In this document: positions 52,001-59,157 of the stretch, piece by piece
How the letters are laid out: each line of letters begins with the position of its first letter
Numbering within the stretch: the first letter of the stretch is position 1
From: DATJOJ01 sp035507035
GTDB taxonomy: Bacteria; Acidobacteriota; Terriglobia; Terriglobales; Acidobacteriaceae
Direction of reading: 5' to 3'
DNA length: 64,000 nucleotides
Assembly: GCA_035507035.1 (NCBI GenBank)
Contig: DATJOJ010000025.1
Span: 1-64,000, forward strand
Position numbers and translations under genes: made by a program
Notes under the pieces: generated by a model
The model's input: only the letters and a program-made list of their open reading frames with translations
The model's database searches: none
What the model was told of the DNA's origin: nothing

Positions 52001-52207
52001 TCAAGCAGTCTTCTTCCGGTGACTCCACGGCGATTCATCTGCCAGACGAGAAAATGCTGACAATTGCAAGTTGCGGCTTTCTATTGCGGTAGCGGCGTGA
52101 GCGGTTCTGCGCGTTCCCAGGCCCACAGCTAGATCGAATGGGTTCCCCAACCGGGCTTGTTTCGGATTAGGGTGCATCTCTAGGACGTTCTTTGCGCGCT
52201 TAGACAT
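52001..52207 (-). CDS. small hypothetical protein (68 residues)
   Basis: ATG 52207 follows GAGGAGGAG at about five bases, a very strong ribosome binding site, which is the main support. The product is basic and polar (MSKRAKNVLEMHPNPKQARL, then GNPFDLAVGLGTRRTAHAATAIE) with no membrane helix or cysteine. No family recognised. A longer frame from 52255 exists but ignores the ribosome site. Confidence 0.5.
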   Translation of the reverse strand: MSKRAKNVLEMHPNPKQARLGNPFDLAVGLGTRRTAHAATAIESRNLQLSAFSRLADESPWSHRKKTA

Positions 52208-52311
52208 TTCTCCTCCTCGCAGATTCCAGCTATTGTGTGTCTTTCTACCTAGCACATCCGGTCAAGGAAAATCTGTGATTTGGCCCCCAATGCAGATGGT
52301 TTTGACGACAG

Positions 52312-52923
52312 CTACCCTAGCAGGCAATACGCCACTATTGTCGGCTGACAAGTGCTGGCGGTTTCCTCAACCTCCGCGAGCAACGGCGATTCCAAATCAT
52401 CGGGATCAGGTTTCATCTCACAACTGGCAATCTGCTCGTCGCTCGCACCTTGGAAACACAACTGGCAAACACCGAGGCCGTCTTCGGATCGCACTGGAGG
52501 GCCAAACACGCGGCAGGTCATTGGCCGCCACTCGTAGAGATCGCAACAGCCGGTCGAGGGATCGAGCGCCGGGCATGGCTCGTCGTTGGCAAAATCTTCG
52601 AATCTTTGTTGCGATTCTTCGTCTTCGTAGAGTAATCCCGTGTGTGGATCACCAGGAAATTTACTCGCCGTACGTCCAATCGACACTCGTGCGCGTTCGC
52701 GCACCGCCGCGGCACGCTCAGGAGACCTGGCTTCGAGATCGATCATTCCTTGCCGTAAACGTGCCGCGTCGAGCTGATTGATGGCGAACGCGCCAATGCA
52801 GCACTGCGTGCAGCCCGGTTTGCACAACAGCCACGGGCCGCTCTTTCGCGCGGCTTCGGCAAATGCGGCGTCAACAATCTGGACAAGCGCACGATCGCCG
52901 GAAGGTAGAGCGGAACGAGACAT
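52312..52923 (-). CDS. YkgJ-family cysteine cluster protein
   Basis: A 203-residue protein of the YkgJ (CxxxCxxCC) family, predicted zinc or iron-sulfur binding. The motif CKPGCTQCC is at about residues 34-42, with further cysteines in EPCPALDPSTGCCDLYEWRPMTCRVFG (about 116-140) and GVCQLC. ATG 52923 is chosen as the start of the family-like part; ATG 52959 is an alternative. Divergent from the flavoprotein gene with a very short spacer. Function unknown. Confidence 0.8.
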   Translation of the reverse strand: MSRSALPSGDRALVQIVDAAFAEAARKSGPWLLCKPGCTQCCIGAFAINQLDAARLRQGMIDLEARSPERAAAVRERARVSIGRTASKFPGDPHTGLLYEDEESQQRFEDFANDEPCPALDPSTGCCDLYEWRPMTCRVFGPPVRSEDGLGVCQLCFQGASDEQIASCEMKPDPDDLESPLLAEVEETASTCQPTIVAYCLLG

Positions 52924-52968
52924 TGCCCATAGAATAACAAGCGGGATTCGTCTCGACATTTCTTTCTC

Positions 52969-54138
52969 TTGGCCTCGACTCACAGTTGCGACGTCTTGAT
53001 CCTCGGTGCTGGAGCCGCCGGACTCATGTGTGCGATTGAGGCAGGGAAGCGTGGACGCCGGGTAATCGTGCTTGAACGCGCAGACCGACCAGGAAAGAAA
53101 ATATTGATTTCCGGCGGAGGCCGTTGCAACTTCACGAATCTTCACTGCCGGCCGGAAAATTTCATTTCCGCCAACCCGCACTTTGCAAAATCGGCGTTGG
53201 CGCGCTACACGCCGGCCGATTTCATCGCGCTGGTCGAGAAGCACCGTATTCCTTACCACGAAAAGACGCTGGGGCAGCTGTTCTGCGATCGTTCGGCGCG
53301 GGACATCACGAATATGCTGGAACGGGAGTGTCGCGACGCGGGCGTTGAAATCCTGGTGAATCGAGCGCCGCAAGAAATCAAATGTGACACGGAATTCGTC
53401 GTCAGTACCGAAGGCGAGGGGTTTCGCGCATCGACATTGGTCGTCGCCACAGGTGGTCTTTCCATCCCAAAGATCGGAGCAACCGCGTTCGGATACGACG
53501 TGGCTCGGCAATTCGGATTGAAGATTCAGCCCACACGGCCGGCGCTAGTTCCACTTGTCCTCACCGCGGAAGATCGTGACCGCTATTGCGATCTTGCTGG
53601 TGTTTCGGCAGAGGTGGTGGCAAGTTCCGACCATCATCATTTCCGCGAGAAAATGCTCATCACGCATCGCGGGTTGAGTGGTCCTGCGCTTCTGCAAATT
53701 TCCTCATATTGGAATGCCGGATCTCCCCTGCACATCGACTTGGCGCCCGGCCGCGAAGTCATCACCGCTCTTCGGACTGGGAATGCCAGAAACGATGCGG
53801 CCTTGCGCACGGCCATTCGTGAGGTTTTGCCAAATCGATTTGCCGATCGCTGGCTGGAATTTCATAAGCCCTCGGCGTGGACGAACATTGAATTAGAACG
53901 ATTCGAACGCCACATTCACGAATGGGTTATCACACCTGCCGGCACGGAGGGATATGAAAAAGCCGAGGTGACTGCAGGTGGGGTTGACACCGATGAACTC
54001 TCGGCGAAAACCATGGAGAGCCGCAAAGTGCCTGGACTTTTTTTCATCGGAGAAGTGGCTGATGTGACGGGACATTTGGGCGGGTTCAATTTTCAATGGG
54101 CGTGGTCTTCGGGATTTGCGGCGGGACAAGCGGTTTGA
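52969..54138 (+). CDS. HI0933-type flavoprotein (BaiN/RdsA-like reductase)
   Basis: A 389-residue FAD enzyme. TTG 52969 start. The dinucleotide fold is VLILGAGAAGLMCAIEAGKRG (residues 9-29), followed by the family signature GKKILISGGGRCNFTN (about residue 43), VVATGGLSIPKIGATAFGYD (about 160) and the C-terminal GLFFIGEVADVTGHLGGFN and FQWAWSSGFAAG. Members reduce C=C bonds or act on nucleotides; the physiological substrate is unclear. Length is normal. Confidence 0.9.
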   Translation: MASTHSCDVLILGAGAAGLMCAIEAGKRGRRVIVLERADRPGKKILISGGGRCNFTNLHCRPENFISANPHFAKSALARYTPADFIALVEKHRIPYHEKTLGQLFCDRSARDITNMLERECRDAGVEILVNRAPQEIKCDTEFVVSTEGEGFRASTLVVATGGLSIPKIGATAFGYDVARQFGLKIQPTRPALVPLVLTAEDRDRYCDLAGVSAEVVASSDHHHFREKMLITHRGLSGPALLQISSYWNAGSPLHIDLAPGREVITALRTGNARNDAALRTAIREVLPNRFADRWLEFHKPSAWTNIELERFERHIHEWVITPAGTEGYEKAEVTAGGVDTDELSAKTMESRKVPGLFFIGEVADVTGHLGGFNFQWAWSSGFAAGQAV

Positions 54139-54167
54139 AGTTGCCATCAGCGATGTGACGAATAAGT

Positions 54168-54191
54168 CAGGGCGCACTCGCGTGCGCCCTG
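54168..54191. terminator. perfect hairpin between convergent genes
   Basis: CAGGGCGCAC-TCGC-GTGCGCCCTG, 10 bp with a four-base loop, midway between the stops at 54138 and 54204. Likely a shared bidirectional terminator although no T-run follows. Confidence 0.6.
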
Positions 54192-54203
54192 TCCCGTGTA
54201 ATG

Positions 54204-55781
54204 TTAATTGACCGTAACAGCCACAGTGCTCGAATGGGTGATTGCGCCGGAGGTCCCTGTCACAGTCATATTGACCTGTGAGTTGGCTGGGGGCTTGTTG
54301 GTCGAATTGCTGCCGCCGCATCCCACAGCGAAAACCGACACAATCAGCAGCATTCCCAGTAGACCGATCCAGCGAAAGTTCTTCCGGGTATTCTTCCTGC
54401 CAACCCCGAACAGCATTCCGAAGACGCCGAAGCCAGGCAGAAGCGCTGCCATGGTTGTGACGCTGTAGCCGTTCACGGGTGGTGTGGAAACGGCCGCGAT
54501 CGTCAGCGTCGCTGAAGAAGCGCTCGATCCGGGAGAAATGGTTGACGGGCTCAGGTTGCAGCTGAGTCCGGCAGGGGCGGTGCAGGAAAGCGAAATCTGA
54601 CCGTTGAATCCTCCTACAGCGGCAGCGCTAATCATCAGGCTTGTTGATCCACCAGCGGTCACCGTTGCACTGCCCGACGACAGGTTCAACGAGAAGTTTG
54701 GCCCATTGGCCGAGGCCGCGGGTACGAGGCTGGCAAACACTGCAGTCGTATTTCCGCCGGACGGGAAGTTCGGCTGATTGCTGCCGCCGGCCGTCAGGTA
54801 GAGCGTGTCGGCATTTCCCGAACTGCCGCCGCCACCAAACGCCATGTCCCACAAGCCAGGGTTCACAAACGTTTTATTGGAAGAGTCGGTGACTTGGCCG
54901 AGGAATTTTCCGGTGTTGTCGTAGGCGTTGATGGTGCCGTCGCCAAAATTTCCGATGAGAATCGCGTTCGAAAATTGTCCAAAGTTCGCGGGAGCCTGCG
55001 TCACACCCCACGGCGCGTTGAGCTTTCCGCCCGAGGCGACGAAGGTGCTCACGAAAGTGCCATTCGAATCGAAGATATCAACCTGCCCCATGCCGGCGCC
55101 CGGTTGAGCATCGTGCTTGGCCGCGTCTTGCATCGCGTAGGCGACGTAGACCTGATTGCCGATCACGTGAATGCCATGCGGCGCGAGTCCAGCGGGAAGC
55201 TTCGAATCGGTAAACGAGCCCGGCAGGGAAGTGATAGTGAAGTTGCGGTCGAGCACATCGATCTTGCCGGCGTTGAAATTCGCCGCCAGAAGAAACGTGT
55301 CGTTGAGCAGCGCCAGACCCTTGTAAACCGCGCCACTGGCAGAATTATCAAAAGCGACTGAAGCGTTATTGCTCGTGCCGGTCCAGTTGGCGATTAAGCC
55401 ATCTTCGGTATCAAAGATGAATTGGCCGCCGGAAAAATAGCTGCTGGTGCTGTTGGCGACGATTCCGGTCGGGCATCCCGGACTGCAATTGCCATTAGGA
55501 TTCGCCGACGCGCCGGGGATGCTGACCACCAGCCCGGCATCTTTGACGCCGTTTTCGTCATACAGCGTGGATGTGCCGCTATTGTTGTTCGCGATCCAGA
55601 AATCCTGTCCGGGAACGAACGCAATTCCCCACGGATTCAAAAGTTGCGAGTCGGTGGTTTTGCCGACCCCTGCACTGTTCGAGACCAGGTTCGTCTGCGA
55701 GTAGCCAGCTTGCTGCGCCCACGACCCGGTCGCGATCGCCAACATCATGAGCAGTCCGAATGCGGATAGTTTTCTTTGCAT
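54204..55781 (-). CDS. TIGR03118-family secreted protein
   Basis: A 525-residue protein. AAGGAG eight bases before ATG 55781; signal peptide LLMMLAIATGSWAQQ. Residues about 25-345 form the TIGR03118 propeller-like domain (LVSNSAGV, LLNPWGIAFVPGQDFWIANNNSG, LAPHGIHVIGNQVYVAYA, NPGLWDMAFGGGG). A Ser/Thr-rich Ig-like part (NLSSGSATVTAGGS...LSCNLSPSTISPG) follows, and a C-terminal region with a hydrophobic helix and a GCGGSNSTNKP stretch. Exported, surface-linked, function unknown. A three-unit Pho-box-like repeat lies about 180-200 bases upstream. Confidence 0.85.
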   Translation of the reverse strand: MQRKLSAFGLLMMLAIATGSWAQQAGYSQTNLVSNSAGVGKTTDSQLLNPWGIAFVPGQDFWIANNNSGTSTLYDENGVKDAGLVVSIPGASANPNGNCSPGCPTGIVANSTSSYFSGGQFIFDTEDGLIANWTGTSNNASVAFDNSASGAVYKGLALLNDTFLLAANFNAGKIDVLDRNFTITSLPGSFTDSKLPAGLAPHGIHVIGNQVYVAYAMQDAAKHDAQPGAGMGQVDIFDSNGTFVSTFVASGGKLNAPWGVTQAPANFGQFSNAILIGNFGDGTINAYDNTGKFLGQVTDSSNKTFVNPGLWDMAFGGGGSSGNADTLYLTAGGSNQPNFPSGGNTTAVFASLVPAASANGPNFSLNLSSGSATVTAGGSTSLMISAAAVGGFNGQISLSCTAPAGLSCNLSPSTISPGSSASSATLTIAAVSTPPVNGYSVTTMAALLPGFGVFGMLFGVGRKNTRKNFRWIGLLGMLLIVSVFAVGCGGSNSTNKPPANSQVNMTVTGTSGAITHSSTVAVTVN

Positions 55782-55838
55782 GTGATTCTCCTTGCTTTTT
55801 CAGAATTGGTCGGGCGCGGGACCGGGTCTTCTCCTCTT

Positions 55839-55857
55839 CAGTCATGTTTCATGACTG
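55839..55857. promoter_or_regulatory. hairpin in the leader of the TIGR03118 gene
   Basis: CAGTCAT-GTTTC-ATGACTG, a perfect 7-bp stem, about 60 bases upstream of the start codon, probably in the 5' leader. Role unknown. Confidence 0.3.
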
Positions 55858-55956
55858 TGGGCACGAGGAGTTCCAGAAATATCCTGCGCCGCAAATTGTC
55901 GGTGATCGACAACTAGGGGATTAGACGCAGGGGCACAAAGCGCGATGTTGAGCGGG

Positions 55957-55983
55957 TGTCATATGTTTGTCACTTGTTTGTCA
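55957..55983. promoter_or_regulatory. three-unit Pho-box-like direct repeat
   Basis: TGTCA at 55957, 55968 and 55979, exactly 11 bp apart (GTGTCATATGT, TTGTCACTTGT, TTGTCA). On the coding strand it reads TGACA repeats leading toward the TIGR03118 gene. The period is that of PhoB/PhoP-type sites; compare 5495-5510. Confidence 0.5.
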
Positions 55984-56012
55984 AAGGGGGAGCGCGTGAA
56001 ACATAGGAGGGT

Positions 56013-56040
56013 GGTTCAAGCCTGCATTCGGGCTTGAACC
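56013..56040. terminator. hairpin downstream of the AhbD-like gene
   Basis: GGTTCAAGCC / GGCTTGAACC, 10 bp with an eight-base loop, 50 bases past the 3' end of the minus-strand radical SAM gene. No T-run. It probably ends or stabilises that transcript. Confidence 0.5.
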
Positions 56041-56089
56041 CGGTTACGAAGCTTACTCAGGGAAGGTTTGCTCGCGGCATTGCGAGAAT

Positions 56090-57343
56090 CTACTTAACTT
56101 CGACCAACTCGTCTTTCTTCTCCAGTGTCTTCATCTTCGGCTCGTAAACGCAGAACGGCTCTTCATCGAGATAATTTCCAGTGGCGGCGAAGGCGCGGGC
56201 GCGGCAGCCCATGCAGACGTTGCGAAATTCGCAGCATCCGCATTTGCCTTTCAAATTGCCGGTGTCGCGCAGCGCGTTGAAAACTTCCGCATCGCGCCAA
56301 ATGTCGACAAATCGTTGCTTGCGCAGATCGCCGGCAATCACCGGCAAATATCCACAGGGGAAAACTTCGCCTTCATGCGAGATGAAGCACACGCCGGTTC
56401 CGGCGAGACAGCCCTTGGTCATGGCATTCATATCGGAAGGATGGCCGCTGGGATGGCCGGTGTGGTGTCCCACTGGAGGCCCTGCATTTGGACGCAGCGA
56501 AATTCCAGTCCCGCCGGGCATTAACGCGTCGGTCGGCCCAATTGCCGATGGATCGTGCATAACCGTGGCTTCATGGGCTGCAGCCGATCTCTTCTCCGCC
56601 GCGCGCCGTTGCCGGACTACACGGAAATAATGCGGTGCGCATGTGGCCTTCAGTTCAATGCCGCCAGTCAGGGACTGATCGTAGAACCAGTTCAACATTC
56701 TTTCATATTCCTCCGGCGGCACCATCTGCTCCGCAGCGATGTCCACGCCGCAGCCGACGGGGACTAGCAGGAATGTATGCAGGGCATCTGCACCCAAGGA
56801 TTTGGCGAGTTGCAGAACTTCCGGCAGTTGCTGGGCATTGTGCCGCGCGATGGTCATGTTGATCTGCACCGACATGCCCAGGGATTTCAGATTTCGCAAT
56901 CCTTGCACGGCCGCGTCGAACGCTCCGGGAATTCCGCGGAAGGAATCATGGGTGATCGAGTCGGCGCCGTCGAGGCTGATGGAAACTCGCTTTACGCCCG
57001 CATCCACGATCATGCGGGCGACTTCTTTGGTGACTTGCGTTCCGTTCGTCGCCAGCGCCACACGCAGGCCTTTCTCCGTAGCATGGCTGGCAAGTTGAAA
57101 AATGTCGGAGCGATACAGGGGCTCGCCACCGCTCAGCACGAGAATCGGGTTATAAGCTTCAGCAATCTGATCGATGATGCTGAGCGCCGCGTGGGTTGAG
57201 AGGTCTTTGGGCGAACTGAGTTCGGTGGCGCTGGCGCGGCAGTGGATGCAACGCAGATTGCAACCTTTGGTGACTTCCCAGAAAATCAATCTCGGTTTAT
57301 TTTCGCCTGCCAAGCTGTGTCCGTTGCCATTGCCTGTGACCAT
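56090..57343 (-). CDS. AhbD/NirJ-like radical SAM/SPASM protein
   Basis: A 417-residue enzyme. GAGGAG nine bases before ATG 57343. The radical SAM motif is TKGCNLRCIHCRA (about residues 25-37), then LSGGEPLYR and SISLDGAD. The SPASM part contains GCLAGTGVCFIS, GEVFPCGYLP and CGCCEFRNVCMGC. This architecture fits the heme-tailoring group (AhbD, which makes heme from coproheme III, and NirJ), and the gene stands next to multiheme cytochromes. About residues 255-315 form an insertion with a His-rich stretch (GHHTGHPSGHPS). Two CRP/FNR-type palindromes lie 82-119 bases upstream. Confidence 0.75.
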   Translation of the reverse strand: MVTGNGNGHSLAGENKPRLIFWEVTKGCNLRCIHCRASATELSSPKDLSTHAALSIIDQIAEAYNPILVLSGGEPLYRSDIFQLASHATEKGLRVALATNGTQVTKEVARMIVDAGVKRVSISLDGADSITHDSFRGIPGAFDAAVQGLRNLKSLGMSVQINMTIARHNAQQLPEVLQLAKSLGADALHTFLLVPVGCGVDIAAEQMVPPEEYERMLNWFYDQSLTGGIELKATCAPHYFRVVRQRRAAEKRSAAAHEATVMHDPSAIGPTDALMPGGTGISLRPNAGPPVGHHTGHPSGHPSDMNAMTKGCLAGTGVCFISHEGEVFPCGYLPVIAGDLRKQRFVDIWRDAEVFNALRDTGNLKGKCGCCEFRNVCMGCRARAFAATGNYLDEEPFCVYEPKMKTLEKKDELVEVK

Positions 57344-57424
57344 TGGGTCGTCTCCTCACCTGCAGAAACCGGGGAAGCCTGCTCACCCCTTGAAGAGACG
57401 ATAGAAGACCTGCGACCACAGAGC

Positions 57425-57462
57425 CGTGATTGAAGTCACGGGAAATTGTGATATTGGTCACA
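57425..57462. promoter_or_regulatory. two tandem CRP/FNR-type palindromes
   Basis: CGTGATTGAAGTCACG (57425-57440) and TGTGATATTGGTCACA (57447-57462) are both perfect in their outer five-base arms. Their centres are 22 bp apart, two helical turns, so dimers would bind on the same face. They lie before the AhbD-like gene; a third site is at 61376. Confidence 0.7.
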
Positions 57463-57513
57463 ATGCTTGCAATCGGATGGCACCGTGCTGCTTTCTGTCG
57501 GGTTATCAATTAG

Positions 57514-59049
57514 TTACGGCCCGACGCCTCCGGTATGGCAGTCGCTGCAATTTACTTGGGTCAGGTCACCGATGTCTACCGGATGCTGAAACTGCGCCGC
57601 CTGCATGGTGATGGCCCGGGCGTCACCCTCCTGCTGGCTCAGAACGGTGTGGCACGTATCGCACTCCTTGGGAACAACTTTGCCCTCGGGGCTTACGTGC
57701 TGGCCATCGTGGCAGCGGAAGCAGCCGCTGTAATAGAAGTGACCGATGTTATTGGGATGGGTCTGCCAGTTGAGCCGCATCTCGGGAAAGGTCGTCCGCT
57801 GATAGATCTTCTGCACTTCATCAATTGCGCTGCGGAGCTCGAGTTGCTTGCTCTTGACGAGATCCGGATACTTGCTTTCGTAGAATTCGTGGATCCCCTT
57901 AGCAATGGCCTGCACTGCTTCGGGCGTAGTTTTGTAATCGGCGGTCAAAACGGTCACGGCTTGCTGCTTGATGTAGGGCAGGCCGACATCAATGCGCCGG
58001 GCAAGGAGAGATTGATCAACCGCAGCGTCGGGCGGAACATAAATGTGCGTCGGCCGGTTGTGGCAATCCACGCAATCCATGCGCCGCTTGGCGGCTTTGG
58101 CAATCTGGTCTTTGGTGAGCTTGGAATCTTTGGCGTAATATTCGGTGACTCGCCCCTGCAGGTCCTGCACGCGAATATAGGGAATCACCTGCCGCTTATC
58201 GTCGCTGGCAACGTAGTCCACGCGGGTGGCGATATTCATGTGCCAGTGGATGCCCTCGGGCGCGCCGGTTGCGGGATCACCGCCGCCAGTGCGAATCAGC
58301 ATGCGAACCTCGCGCGGAGTATTTTTTTCGTCGCTCGCGTAGTGGGTGAACACTTTCATCTGCGCGCCCCAGAATTTCTTGGGCCAGTGGCATTCCTCGC
58401 AAGTTTCGGGCGCAGGGCGCAAATCATGCACCGGTGTGGGAATCGGCCGCGGATAGGTGTTAAATGCCGTGGCAAACACCTGTCGCGCGCCCGACAGCTT
58501 CGACTTCACATACCACGTCGCCCCCGCGCCCACGTGGCATTCGACGCAAGCCACACGAGCGTGAGGCGACAATTGGTATGCCGTGAACTCTGGATTCATC
58601 ACCGAGTGGCAAAGCTGTCCGCAAAACTGGACGGAATCGGTGTATTCGTAAGCGCGATAGCTGCCAACCACGCTCAGCATCATGAACGCGATGATGAAGC
58701 TAGCCAGAAACGCGAACGCACCGCGCTGGCTGGGATCGTTGAAATCGATCTGCAGATAGCGCAGCTTTTCTCCGGGTTCCTGCCGCCGGCGTCGCCGGTC
58801 ATACCAAATGCCAATCAAAATCGCGAGCAGGCCGACGATTAAAAATGCCGGCGCAACCATATAGGCCAGAATGCCGATGTAGGGAGCAGGTTTCTCCGAC
58901 AGGATGTCGATGATGAACAGGAATAGGATATTGGCCAGGCTCACCAGCGCCAATGCAAGCCCGGCCAGACTGATCGGATTGCCCACCAACTGCCAAAGGC
59001 GACTCGTCGGCTTCACGTGGTTCTGGGACTTCGCATCGTCGGCACTCAT
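57514..59049 (-). CDS. NapC/NirT-like heptaheme membrane cytochrome c
   Basis: A 511-residue protein. GGAGGAG precedes ATG 59049. Three hydrophobic segments in the first about 140 residues, then the periplasmic heme part: one CxxxCH site (CGQLCH) and six CXXCH sites (CVECH, CEECH, CVDCH, CFRCH, CDTCH, CSDCH). The CVECHVGAGATWYVKSKLSG segment is typical of the NapC/NrfH quinol dehydrogenase family. It should pass electrons from quinol to periplasmic cytochromes. It follows the larger cytochrome gene after 108 bases and is probably in the same transcript. Confidence 0.88.
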   Translation of the reverse strand: MSADDAKSQNHVKPTSRLWQLVGNPISLAGLALALVSLANILFLFIIDILSEKPAPYIGILAYMVAPAFLIVGLLAILIGIWYDRRRRRQEPGEKLRYLQIDFNDPSQRGAFAFLASFIIAFMMLSVVGSYRAYEYTDSVQFCGQLCHSVMNPEFTAYQLSPHARVACVECHVGAGATWYVKSKLSGARQVFATAFNTYPRPIPTPVHDLRPAPETCEECHWPKKFWGAQMKVFTHYASDEKNTPREVRMLIRTGGGDPATGAPEGIHWHMNIATRVDYVASDDKRQVIPYIRVQDLQGRVTEYYAKDSKLTKDQIAKAAKRRMDCVDCHNRPTHIYVPPDAAVDQSLLARRIDVGLPYIKQQAVTVLTADYKTTPEAVQAIAKGIHEFYESKYPDLVKSKQLELRSAIDEVQKIYQRTTFPEMRLNWQTHPNNIGHFYYSGCFRCHDGQHVSPEGKVVPKECDTCHTVLSQQEGDARAITMQAAQFQHPVDIGDLTQVNCSDCHTGGVGP

Positions 59050-59116
59050 TCACTCCTCCGGGCTGAACACACTTCTGCGAACTGTTATTCAATACTGTTA
59101 CGAACGCTGACCATAG

Positions 59117-59138
59117 TGAAGGAAGAATTTCCTTCACG
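59117..59138. promoter_or_regulatory. inverted repeat between the two cytochrome genes
   Basis: GTGAAGGAA-GAAT-TTCCTTCAC, a perfect 9-bp stem 20 bases after the stop of the larger cytochrome gene. It may be an attenuator or mRNA stabiliser within the operon, or a regulator site; no T-run. Confidence 0.4.
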
Positions 59139-59157
59139 CAACGAAGAAATTCACCCC

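Noticed and set aside
57535..58842. A 435-codon plus-strand frame opposite the NapC-like gene
   Set aside because: The minus strand has seven heme-binding motifs and a strong ribosome site; the plus frame is a by-product of GC-rich codon use.
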